Below, piece by piece: positions 1-6,656 of a DNA stretch of 64,000 nt; within the stretch, counting starts at the first letter, position 1, and each line of letters begins with the position of its first letter. Both the position numbers and the translations under genes were made by a program. The stretch covers positions 7,265,501 to 7,329,500 of the forward strand of contig NZ_CP024985.1 in assembly GCF_002803845.1 (NCBI RefSeq), written 5' to 3'. The stretch comes from Streptomyces lavendulae subsp. lavendulae (GTDB lineage Bacteria > Actinomycetota > Actinomycetes > Streptomycetales > Streptomycetaceae). The notes beneath the pieces are model-generated. The model made no database searches, was not told the origin of the DNA, and was given only the letters and a program-made list of their open reading frames with translations.

Positions 1-488
1 TGCTTGAGCCCGCCGAGCGCGCCCTCCAGGCTGATCACCAGGAAGGGCATCGCGACGAACGTCGCCGCGACGACGGCGCCGGAGGTGTGGAACGGCAGGG
101 TGATGCCGAAGGTGCCCTCCAGCCAGGGGCCGAGGAGCCCGCGCCGCCCGAAGCCCAGCAGCAGGGCCACACCGCCGACGGTCGGCGGCAGCACCATCGG
201 CAGCAGCACCAGCGAGCGGACCAGGGCCTTGCCCTTGAAGGGGACCCGGGCCAGCAGCCAGGCGAGCGGCACGCCCAGCAGCAGGGAGAGCCCCAGCGCC
301 CACAGCGACACCACCAGCGACAGCCGCAGCGCCTCGACGACGCCGGGGCTGGTGAGGTGGGTACCGAGTTCGCCCCACTGCGTACGGGAGAGGATCCCGA
401 TCAGCGGGAGCAGCAGGAACGCGACGGCGAGCAGCGCGGGCAGCGCGAGCGCCAGGGGAGGCCGGGGGCGGATGCGGAGTCTGCTCAT
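1..488 (-). CDS. modB: Molybdate ABC transporter permease ModB (partial, 3' end outside window)
   Basis: Reading leftward from ATG at 488-486, the frame is open to the window edge, so only the first 162 codons are present. The product starts MSRLRIRPRPPLALALPALL, has a hydrophobic segment around residues 12-30, and continues with alternating membrane segments and loops typical of the BPD_transp_1 fold. It lies downstream of modA on the same strand, the usual order for the molybdate importer, so it should form the membrane channel passing molybdate delivered by ModA. The ATP-binding subunit ModC is not visible and may follow beyond position 1. A GC-rich hairpin at 550-584 separates it from modA. 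Confidence 0.9.
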   Translation of the reverse strand, partial: MSRLRIRPRPPLALALPALLAVAFLLLPLIGILSRTQWGELGTHLTSPGVVEALRLSLVVSLWALGLSLLLGVPLAWLLARVPFKGKALVRSLVLLPMVLPPTVGGVALLLGFGRRGLLGPWLEGTFGITLPFHTSGAVVAATFVAMPFLVISLEGALGGLK

Positions 489-549
489 GGGGTTCCTGCT
501 CGAAGCGGCGGCGGTGGGCACCGGGGGCGCGGAAGGAGGATACGGACGA

Positions 550-584
550 GGGGGCTGCCCGTCCCCCCGGACCGGGCAGCCCCC
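550..584 (-). terminator. Intercistronic hairpin between modA and modB
   Basis: Perfect 12-bp arms (550-561 GGGGGCTGCCCG and 573-584 CGGGCAGCCCCC) with an 11-nt loop and no T-tract. It could be a partial terminator or an RNA-stabilising stem that keeps modA transcripts more abundant than modB, a common arrangement for binding-protein genes. That role is inferred. Confidence 0.5.
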
Positions 585-600
585 TGGAACCTGTGGCGGG

Positions 601-1431
601 TTACGCCTTCTGGAAGCCGGCGTCCTGGAGGATCTTCTGCGCCTCCGGGGTGCTCAGCCAGGCCACGAACGCGGCCGCGGCCTCGCTGTTCTTGGACTGC
701 TTGAGCGTGGCGGCCGGGTAGGAGGCCACGGCGTTCTGGTCGTCCGGGATGTCGACGGTGACGACCTTGTCGCCGGACTTCGCGGAGTCCGTCTTGTAGA
801 CGAGACCGGCGTCGGCCTCGCCCAGCTCGACCTTGGACAGGACCGCGCGGACGTTCGCCTCCTGGGAGACCGGCTTCACCTCGATCTTCTGGGCGTCGAG
901 GATTTGCTTGGAGTAGCGGCCGACGGGGACCTCGGGAGCCGCCAGGACGACCTTGATCTTGGAGTCGGCGAGGTCCTTCAGCTCGTCGATCTTGAACGGG
1001 TTGCCCTTGCCCGCCGCGATGACGAGACGGTTCTTCGCGATGACGAGACGGTTCTTCGCGATGACGGTGGCGTCGTTGGTCTCGCCCTTGAGGCCGTCCA
1101 TCGTCTTGGTGTCGGCGGTGACCAGGGCGTCGGCCGGGGCGCCCTGCTTGACCTGCGCGGCCAGCTCCTGCGAACCGGCGAAGGAGAAGGTGACCTTCGT
1201 CCCGGGGTGGGACTTCTGGTACGCCTCACCGGCGGTCTTGAAGACGTCGGTGAGGGAGGAGGCCGCGAGGACCGTGAGGTTCACGGCCTTGGGCGAGGCC
1301 GGGGCCGGGGCGGACGCGGAGCTCGCGGCGTCGTCCTTCTTCTCCGCGTCGCTGCCACAGGCGGACAGCGGGACGAGCAGGGCGGCGGTCAGCGCCGCGG
1401 CGGCGGCACGGCGGTTCAGGATCGCGGACAT
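601..1431 (-). CDS. modA: Molybdate-binding lipoprotein ModA with a 7-residue tandem duplication
   Basis: 276-residue periplasmic-binding protein. The N-terminus is a lipoprotein signal peptide with lipobox LSAC followed by GSDAEKK, so the mature protein should be membrane-anchored outside the cell. The body matches the ModA family: LTVLAASSLTDVF near residues 52-64, FSFAGSQELAAQV, and the C-terminal EAQKILQDAGF. It captures molybdate or tungstate for ModB. Oddity: the segment VIAKNRL occurs twice in a row (about residues 124-137) because a 21-bp unit is perfectly repeated at 1018-1059, adding seven residues in frame in the first half of the fold. The reading frame is intact, so the protein is probably made; an effect on folding is possible. 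Confidence 0.93.
   Translation of the reverse strand: MSAILNRRAAAAALTAALLVPLSACGSDAEKKDDAASSASAPAPASPKAVNLTVLAASSLTDVFKTAGEAYQKSHPGTKVTFSFAGSQELAAQVKQGAPADALVTADTKTMDGLKGETNDATVIAKNRLVIAKNRLVIAAGKGNPFKIDELKDLADSKIKVVLAAPEVPVGRYSKQILDAQKIEVKPVSQEANVRAVLSKVELGEADAGLVYKTDSAKSGDKVVTVDIPDDQNAVASYPAATLKQSKNSEAAAAFVAWLSTPEAQKILQDAGFQKA
1018..1059. repeat. Perfect 21-bp tandem duplication inside modA
   Basis: Two identical 21-bp units (1018-1038 and 1039-1059), followed by the first 7 bp of a third (1060-1066). The unit begins GATGACGAGACGG on the plus strand. The length is a multiple of three, so modA stays in frame. Confidence 0.95.
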
Positions 1432-1571
1432 GGAAGGGCTCCTCGGTCGGGTCGGCGGCCGGCCGGGGGCCGGACCGCGTGGTGGTGACCCGCGCCGGTG
1501 ACGGGCGGAGCGGGTGGGGACGGGCGGACGGGAAAGCGGTGCGGCTGCTGGATCGGGCGGATCGGGTGGTA

Positions 1572-1967
1572 TCAGGCGCGGTCGATGTGCACGCTGGTGG
1601 ACTTCACGCGGGCGGTGGCCTGCATGCCGACCTCCAGGCCCAGTTCCTCGACGGCCTCGCGGGTGAGCAGGGAGACCAGGCGGTGGGGACCGGCCTGGAT
1701 CTCGACCTGGGCGGCCACGTCGCCGAGCTTGACGGCGGTGACGATCCCGGGGAACGCGTTGCGCGCGGAGGTGTAGGGCTCTCCGTCCTCGGCGTGGGCG
1801 CCCTGCCCCACCTCGACGGAGAAGGCCGCCAGGTCACGGCCGTTGATCAGGCGACGGCCGCCCTCGTCGCGATGGGTCGCGACCCGGCCTGCGTCGGCCC
1901 AGCGGCGCGCCGTGTCCGGGCTGACGCCCAGCAGACGTGCCGCCTGTCCGATGGTGTAGGACTGCAT
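1572..1967 (-). CDS. HTH / Mop (TOBE) domain molybdate-responsive regulator
   Basis: About 131 residues. The N-terminal half (SYTIGQAARLLGVSPDTARR onward) is a MerR/excisionase-type winged helix; residues after about 65 form a Mop/TOBE molybdate-binding domain (SARNAFPGIVTAVKLGDVAA, ending ARVKSTSVHIDRA). HTH-Mop proteins next to mod genes sense molybdate and usually regulate the transporter. It is the first gene of the minus-strand mod group, 140 bp before modA. I chose ATG at 1967 rather than TTG at 1976 because the -10-like TACCTT (1980-1975) ends 7 nt before this ATG and overlaps the earlier start. No Shine-Dalgarno is seen, consistent with a leaderless mRNA. Confidence 0.88.
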   Translation of the reverse strand: MQSYTIGQAARLLGVSPDTARRWADAGRVATHRDEGGRRLINGRDLAAFSVEVGQGAHAEDGEPYTSARNAFPGIVTAVKLGDVAAQVEIQAGPHRLVSLLTREAVEELGLEVGMQATARVKSTSVHIDRA

Positions 1968-1974
1968 GGGCGAC

Positions 1975-2004
1975 AAGGTAGGGGCAGTTCTGGCGCATTT
2001 GCAA
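1975..2004 (-). promoter_or_regulatory. Candidate leaderless promoter of the Mop regulator
   Basis: On the minus strand, TTGCAA (2004-1999), an 18-nt spacer and TACCTT (1980-1975), then 7 nt to the ATG. The hexamers resemble SigA/HrdB-type -35 and -10 elements. Predicted from sequence only. Confidence 0.5.
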
Positions 2005-2089
2005 TTCGTTTGGGACGATCTCCATCGCAGATGCCATCCCCATTGTGTTATCCGCCAAAACTCATTCCGCTTTCCGGCCTTCCGGTCGC

Positions 2090-2095
2090 TAAAGT
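2090..2095 (+). promoter_or_regulatory. Candidate -10 element (leaderless) of the S4-domain gene
   Basis: TAAAGT at 2090-2095 ends 6 nt before the ATG at 2102, and there is no purine-rich ribosome binding site, so transcription probably starts at or near the start codon. Confidence 0.4.
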
Positions 2096-2101
2096 CTGGG
2101 C

Positions 2102-2509
2102 ATGGCTGATGCAGACGTGAGGACGACGGGTTCGACGGATGCCGGTGGCACGGCGCGGGTGGACGCCTGGATCTGGTCGGTGCGCCTGACGAAGACCCGA
2201 TCGGTCGCCGCCACCGCCTGCCGGGCGGGCCACGTCAAGGTCAACGGGGAGCGCGCGAAGCCCGCGCAGAGCGTGCGCGCGGGGGACGAGGTACGGCTCT
2301 TCCACGCGGGGCGCGAGCGGATCGTGGTGGTCCGCAGGCCCGTGACCAAGAGGGTCGGGGCACCCGTCGCGGCGGAGTGCTTCATCGACAACAGCCCGCC
2401 GCCGCCCACCCCGGTGGAGGCGGCCGTGGTCGGCATCCGCGACCGCGGCGCGGGCCGCCCCACGAAGCGCGAACGCCGCGAGATCGAAATCCTGCGCGGC
2501 CGCCCGTAG
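2102..2509 (+). CDS. S4-domain RNA-binding protein (Hsp15-like)
   Basis: 135 residues. After a short acidic N-terminus, residues about 18-75 form an S4 domain: VDAWIWSVRLTKTRSVAATA, then CRAGHVKVNGERAKPAQSVR and AGDEVRLFH. The C-terminus is basic (GRPTKRERREIEILRGR). The arrangement matches Hsp15/YrfH-type heat-shock proteins, which bind 50S subunits carrying nascent chains. The specific ribosome-rescue role is inferred from the family. It is a single gene, divergent from the Mop regulator. Confidence 0.85.
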   Translation: MADADVRTTGSTDAGGTARVDAWIWSVRLTKTRSVAATACRAGHVKVNGERAKPAQSVRAGDEVRLFHAGRERIVVVRRPVTKRVGAPVAAECFIDNSPPPPTPVEAAVVGIRDRGAGRPTKRERREIEILRGRP

Positions 2510-2819
2510 CCTCCGGCGGAGACCGGGCGGGGCCGGCCGCGACGCCCCTCCGCCCTACCGGGCCCACGGACCCACCGCCGTGCCCTACGGATCCACCCAG
2601 GCCTCGCCGTGCCCTGCCGGGCCTCATGGGCCCGCCACCGTGTCGTGCGGGGGTCCGGGCCGCGCGGGTCGCCGCCGTGCCCTGCCGGGCAGGGCCGCGT
2701 CGGGCCGGGCCGCGCAGGGGCGCCGGGCGGCCCGGGGTGGGCGGGTCGGTTGTGGTCGGGCCGCGTGGAGGCCGGGTTTGGTGGGGGCGGCCGGCGCCGG
2801 TGGGGGTGCCCGGTCCGGG
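2510..2819. other. Non-coding GC-rich gap with palindromic repeats
   Basis: About 310 bp between convergent units with no convincing gene. It contains several copies of GTGCCCTGCCGGGC-like sequence and a self-complementary stretch at 2679-2695 (arms GCCCTGCC/GGCAGGGC). It probably provides transcription termination for both flanking units. Confidence 0.5.
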
Positions 2820-3227
2820 TCAGGCCTTGCGGTAGTCGTACGCTTCCGCGGCGGCCGCCGCCACCGCGTCCAGGGGGGCGCCCGCGGAGGCGGCCACCAC
2901 CGCCGCCACCGCCCCCTCCAGGAAGGGGGCGTCCACCAGCCGGGATCCGGCGGGCAGTTCCTCGTCCTCCAGCAGGGCCTTGACCGTCAGCACGGAGCTG
3001 CCCAGGTCCGTGAGGAGCGCCACCCCCGCCCCCCGGTCCACCGACGCCGCGGCCGCCAGGACCAGCTCCGCGCTCGTGCCCAGCCCGCCGTCGACGGTGC
3101 CGCCCGCCGGGGCCACCGGCGCCACCGCTCCGCCCGCGGCCAGCCCCCGGGCCAGCTCCGCCACCGACTCCGCGACCGCGGCGCTGTGGGAGACCAGCAC
3201 GATCCCGACCACCGGCCCGGCGCTCAT
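2820..3227 (-). CDS. dhaM: Dihydroxyacetone kinase phosphotransfer subunit DhaM (EIIA-Man-like)
   Basis: 135 residues, a single EIIA-mannose-type domain. The N-terminus VVGIVLVSHSAAVAESVAEL contains the phospho-accepting His in VSHS, followed by a Gly/Ala-rich segment and LLTDLGSSVLTVKALLEDEE, typical of DhaM. DhaM takes phosphate from HPr of the sugar phosphotransferase system and passes it to ADP bound on DhaL. Longer DhaM proteins carry HPr and EI-like domains; this one has only the first domain. Its ATG overlaps the dhaL stop (ATGA at 3227-3224), so translation is coupled. Confidence 0.9.
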   Translation of the reverse strand: MSAGPVVGIVLVSHSAAVAESVAELARGLAAGGAVAPVAPAGGTVDGGLGTSAELVLAAAASVDRGAGVALLTDLGSSVLTVKALLEDEELPAGSRLVDAPFLEGAVAAVVAASAGAPLDAVAAAAAEAYDYRKA

Positions 3228-3832
3228 GCCGCACCACCCGCGGCATCGGCCAGCGCGCGCAGCAGCAGCGCCGACGAGGTGGCCCCCGGGTCCTGGTGCC
3301 CGATGCTGCGCTCCCCGAGGTAACTGGCCCGGCCCTTGCGCGCGAGCATCGGGGTGGTCGCCACCGCACCGGCATCGGCCGCGTCCGCGGCATCGGCGTA
3401 GGAGGTGGCGAGCGCCGCGACCCCCGGTACCAGCGCGTCCAGCATGGTCTTGTCGCCCGGTGCCGCGCCGCCCAGCCGGGCCACCGCGTCCACCCCCGCG
3501 TCCAGCGCCTCCCGCACCTGCTCGTCGGAGACCTCCGCGGCCTCCCCGAGCTCCTTGCCCGTGCGCCGCAGCAGCGTTCCGTACAGCGGACCGGAGGCGC
3601 CGCCGACGGTGGAGATCAGCGTCCGCCCGGCCAGTTGCAGCAGGGCGCCCGGCGGGGCCGACGCGTCGGCCCCGGCCAGTGCGGCGCGGACGGCGACGAA
3701 CCCCCGCAGCAGGTTGCTCCCGTGGTCGGCGTCCCCGATGGGGGAGTCCAGCTCCGTCAGCCGGTCCGCCTCCCGTTCCACGGCCGCCGCGGCGGCGTCC
3801 AACCAGCGTCGGAAGAAGTCTGCGTCACGCAC
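3224..3832 (-). CDS. dhaL: Dihydroxyacetone kinase ADP-binding subunit DhaL
   Basis: 202 residues. The acidic metal-binding motif LDSPIGDADHGSNLLRGF near residues 28-45 supplies the Asp ligands for Mg-ADP, and the rest (LISTVGGASGPLYGTLLRR; GDKTMLDALVPG) is the DhaL helical barrel. DhaL holds ADP as a cofactor and phosphorylates dihydroxyacetone held covalently by DhaK. It is the third gene of the operon, 62 nt after dhaK and overlapping dhaM by 4 nt. Confidence 0.93.
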   Translation of the reverse strand: MRDADFFRRWLDAAAAAVEREADRLTELDSPIGDADHGSNLLRGFVAVRAALAGADASAPPGALLQLAGRTLISTVGGASGPLYGTLLRRTGKELGEAAEVSDEQVREALDAGVDAVARLGGAAPGDKTMLDALVPGVAALATSYADAADAADAGAVATTPMLARKGRASYLGERSIGHQDPGATSSALLLRALADAAGGAA

Positions 3833-3894
3833 CGGATCTCCTCGTCTCGCACCCGCTCGGACGGTCCCACCGCCACCCTACGGTCACCCGCGTC

Positions 3895-4899
3895 TCAGCG
3901 GCCCCAGCGCAGGGCGGCGGTCTGCACCGGCGCGTCCCACAGGCGCAGCAGCTCGTCGTCGGCCCGGCACAGGGTCACCGAACAGCCGGCCATGTCCAGG
4001 GAGGTCACGTAGTTGCCGACGAGGGACCGCGCCACCGGTACGCCGCGCGCCTCCAGCACCCGGGCCACCTCGGCGTGGAACCCGTACAGCTCCAGCAGCG
4101 GGGTCGCCCCCATGCCGTTGACCAGGGCCAGTACCGGCGCGTCCGCCGGGCCCGACCGCGCCAGGTCCTCCAGTACGGCGCCCACCGCGAACTCCGCGAT
4201 CTCGCGGGAGGTCATCATCGCCCGCCGCTCCCGCCCGGGCTCGCCGTGGATGCCGATGCCCAACTCCAGCTCCCCGTCCGGGAGGTCGAAGGTGGGGCTG
4301 CCCTTGGCGGGGGTGGTGCAGGCGCTGAGCGCCACACCGAAGCTGCGCGAGGACTCGTTGACCTGACGGGCGATCGCCGCGACCCGGTCCAGGGGGGCTC
4401 CCTCCTCGGCGGCCGCTCCGGCGATCTTCTCGACGAACAGGGTGCCGCCGGTGCCGCGCCGGCCCGCCGTGTAGAGACTGTCGGTGACGGCCACGTCATC
4501 GTTGACCAGGACCTGTTCCACCCGCAGCCCGTCGTCCTCGGCCAGCTCCGCGGCCATCTGGAAGTTGAGCACGTCGCCGGTGTAGTTCTTCACGACGAAC
4601 AGCACGCCCTGCCCGGAGTCGACGGCGCCGGCCGCGCGCAGCATCTGGTCCGGCACCGGCGAGGTGAAGACCTCCCCGGGGCAGGCGGCCGACAGCATCC
4701 CGTACCCGACGAAGCCGCCGTGCAGGGGTTCGTGCCCGGAGCCGCCGCCGGACACCAGTCCGACCCGGCCGCCCTCGCGGGCGTCGCGGCGCACCACGAG
4801 CCGGTTCTCGACGTCCACGTCCAGGTCCGGATGTGCGGCCGCCATGCCGCGCAGCGCGTCCGCGACCACCGTGTCCGCGGTGTTGATCAGCATCCTCAT
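3895..4899 (-). CDS. dhaK: Dihydroxyacetone kinase substrate-binding subunit DhaK
   Basis: 334 residues. Conserved landmarks are GLVSGGGSGHEPLHGGFVG near residue 40 and GIGIHGEPG, whose His forms the covalent hemiaminal with dihydroxyacetone. The open frame extends upstream to 5364, but ATG at 4899 fits: it starts MRMLINTADTVVADALRGMA like other DhaK proteins, is preceded by GGGAGAG, and overlaps the stop of the upstream small ORF by 4 nt (ATGA). With DhaL and DhaM it converts dihydroxyacetone to its phosphate. Confidence 0.93.
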   Translation of the reverse strand: MRMLINTADTVVADALRGMAAAHPDLDVDVENRLVVRRDAREGGRVGLVSGGGSGHEPLHGGFVGYGMLSAACPGEVFTSPVPDQMLRAAGAVDSGQGVLFVVKNYTGDVLNFQMAAELAEDDGLRVEQVLVNDDVAVTDSLYTAGRRGTGGTLFVEKIAGAAAEEGAPLDRVAAIARQVNESSRSFGVALSACTTPAKGSPTFDLPDGELELGIGIHGEPGRERRAMMTSREIAEFAVGAVLEDLARSGPADAPVLALVNGMGATPLLELYGFHAEVARVLEARGVPVARSLVGNYVTSLDMAGCSVTLCRADDELLRLWDAPVQTAALRWGR

Positions 4900-5243
4900 G
4901 GTTCTCTCCCGGTGAGGTCGACGGTGTTCTCCACGACCGCCCAGCCCTTGCCGCCGTCGGGGGCGGCGACCTCGATCAGGTGGTGGTCGAGGTGGCCCGT
5001 GATCATGACTGCCATGAGGGAGAGGTACTCGCGCTGCAGGTCGGGGGCGAGTCCGTGGTCCCCCGGCACCTCCAGTACGGTCCGGTCGCCTTCCTCCAGC
5101 AGTGCGCAGGTGGACTGGACCGCGCGGACGAGGACCTCGAACCGCTCCCCGTCGAGGCGGTCCCGCACGTCCTCCAGGTAGGTTCCCAGGACGTCGGCCT
5201 CCCGGTCGTCGTCCCGGTCCGGCGGTCGGTATCCGCTCACCAT
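4896..5243 (-). CDS. Small protein of unknown function heading the dha operon
   Basis: 115 residues from ATG at 5243, preceded by GGGAGAGGTGGC, a good ribosome binding site. I do not recognise a family. The sequence is acidic and soluble: a highly charged N-terminus (PPDRDDDREADVLGTYLEDV), a middle helix-like segment (FEVLVRAVQSTCALLEEGD) and a His-rich stretch MITGHLDHHLIEVAAPDGG. There is no signal peptide or membrane segment. The 4-nt overlap with dhaK implies coupled translation and a role tied to dihydroxyacetone phosphorylation or its control, but the function is unknown. Confidence 0.7.
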   Translation of the reverse strand: MVSGYRPPDRDDDREADVLGTYLEDVRDRLDGERFEVLVRAVQSTCALLEEGDRTVLEVPGDHGLAPDLQREYLSLMAVMITGHLDHHLIEVAAPDGGKGWAVVENTVDLTGREP

Positions 5244-5383
5244 GCCACCTCTCCCGGACGGCCGTGTCCACTCGAAGTGTAGGCCGCGGGCCCCGTCCGA
5301 CGCCGGGTATGCCGTTCGCATATTCCGCACGAATACACTTTCGGTATTTTCCGGATGAATTCATCTTCTCCTCTCGTCCTACA

Positions 5384-5415
5384 TTGACAGTGCGCTGCGG
5401 CCTGCGAGTTAATTA
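5384..5415 (+). promoter_or_regulatory. Candidate promoter upstream of the terpene synthase
   Basis: TTGACA at 5384-5389 and TTAATT at 5409-5414 with a 19-nt spacer, in an AT-richer patch. The -35 is a perfect consensus; the spacer is slightly long. It would leave a leader of about 180 nt containing the palindrome at 5535. Confidence 0.4.
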
Positions 5416-5534
5416 GTTCAACGGTGGCCTGATGTGGTCGTGTGTCGGCGGGATCTGGTCGCTCCATGACCGGTTCATTTCGGCAGCCACAGCCGGCCGT
5501 CGCGACAATGCCGCAGCAGGAGGGGTGTCTTCAC

Positions 5535-5557
5535 ACGATCGTGACCGTCACGGTCGT
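5535..5557. promoter_or_regulatory. 23-bp near-perfect palindrome, candidate operator
   Basis: A dyad centred at 5546: the left half ACGATCGTGAC pairs with the right half GTCACGGTCGT with a single mismatched pair around one central base. It ends 47 bp before the terpene synthase start, a position suited to a repressor or activator dimer. Confidence 0.5.
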
Positions 5558-5604
5558 TCACGTGAGCGGGTATTGGCGAATCGGACTCTTTCATGGGGGG
5601 ATCA

Positions 5605-6642
5605 ATGACCCAGCTCAACTCTTTCTCTGTTCCCGATTTTCACCTTCCCTTCGGGAATTCCAAACATCCGCTGGCCGCCCGTGCCAACGCCGAGGCCGCC
5701 ACGTGGGCGGTGCGGCACGAACTCGTCACCGATGCCGTGGACCAATTCGCGGGCATCGGGTTCGGTCATCTCGCGGGCCGGGTGAGCGGTGACGTGCCGT
5801 ACGAAACGGTCGTCCTGCTCGCGGAGTGGATGGCGTGGTCGTTCGTCCTGGACGACCAGCACGACCACCTCATCAGGACGGGTGAGGTCGCCGCCTGGCG
5901 GCCGGTGGCCGAAGCGATCACCGAGCACCTGGCGACGGGATCGGCCGGTGGATCGGGGGCCCGCCGCAACCCGCTGGTGAAGGGGTTCGTCGACGTGTGC
6001 GACCGGATCCTCGACGGCATGCCCGAGGGGCCCGCGGCCCGCTACCGGGCCCATGTCCCGCTCATGCTGGACTCCTTGGACCAGGAGGCCGGCAACCGCG
6101 GGGGCGAAGGCCGTCCGACCGTCCGGGACTACATCCTGATGCGCCGTCACAGCTCGCAGATACTGCCGATGATGGACATGGTGGAGGCGGGCCTCGGCCT
6201 GGACGTGCCGCAGCGCATCCACGACCTGCCCGAGTTCAAGGCGCTCGTGGCGAGCGCCCTGGACGTCATCTCCTGGGGCAACGACGTGTTCTCCCTCCCC
6301 AAGGAGCACTCCTGCGGGGACAACAACAACCTCGTCTCCCTCATCTCCTCGTGGGAGGGCTGCTCGCTCGCCACGGCGGTGCGGGCGGTCGAGGGCCGGA
6401 TCCAGGACCGGATCGAGGAGTACCTCGCGGGCGAGAGGCTGCTGACGGAGACCCTGGACGCCCGCGGCGAGACCGATCCGCAGGTGCGCGCCGCGGTCTC
6501 CCGGATCGTGCGCAGCTACGAGGACTGGATCATCGGCGCCGATCTGTGGCAGCGTTACGAGTGCACGCGGTACAGCGACGAACGGTTCGCGGCCGGGCTG
6601 GAGTCGGCGTACACCCGCCCCGGCCTGGTTTCGGTGGCATGA
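5605..6642 (+). CDS. Class I terpene synthase (probable sesquiterpene cyclase)
   Basis: 345 residues. The aspartate-rich motif DDQHD (residues 83-87) and the NSE triad NDVFSLPKE (Asn226, Ser230, Glu234) bind the three Mg ions and pyrophosphate. MRRHSS near 179-184 holds the pyrophosphate-sensing Arg, and a C-terminal RY pair (CTRYSD) is present. I chose ATG at 5605 because GGGGGA sits just upstream; ATG at 5593 would bury that site. The size fits a single-domain cyclase acting on farnesyl diphosphate. The motifs differ from epi-isozizaene (DDRHD) and pentalenene (DDLFD) synthases, so the product is unknown. The downstream P450 is adjacent and probably oxidises the terpene. Confidence 0.9.
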   Translation: MTQLNSFSVPDFHLPFGNSKHPLAARANAEAATWAVRHELVTDAVDQFAGIGFGHLAGRVSGDVPYETVVLLAEWMAWSFVLDDQHDHLIRTGEVAAWRPVAEAITEHLATGSAGGSGARRNPLVKGFVDVCDRILDGMPEGPAARYRAHVPLMLDSLDQEAGNRGGEGRPTVRDYILMRRHSSQILPMMDMVEAGLGLDVPQRIHDLPEFKALVASALDVISWGNDVFSLPKEHSCGDNNNLVSLISSWEGCSLATAVRAVEGRIQDRIEEYLAGERLLTETLDARGETDPQVRAAVSRIVRSYEDWIIGADLWQRYECTRYSDERFAAGLESAYTRPGLVSVA

Positions 6643-6656
6643 CAGGGAGTCGGTCC

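Larger units (their letters stand above)
5244..5604. other. Divergent control region between the dha operon and the terpene synthase
   Basis: 361 bp without a gene, with lower GC than its surroundings in 5320-5430. It carries a candidate plus-strand promoter (5384-5415) and a 23-bp near-perfect palindrome (5535-5557), listed separately. Confidence 0.6.

Noticed and set aside
4900..5364. Extension of dhaK upstream to a 489-residue product
   Set aside because: The extension overlaps the small ORF in another frame, reads as low-complexity Arg/Gly, and a proper start with a ribosome site exists at 4899.
5605..6642. Terpene synthase as geosmin or 2-methylisoborneol synthase
   Set aside because: The single-domain size rules out geosmin synthase, there is no methyltransferase partner, and the DDQHD motif differs from both.
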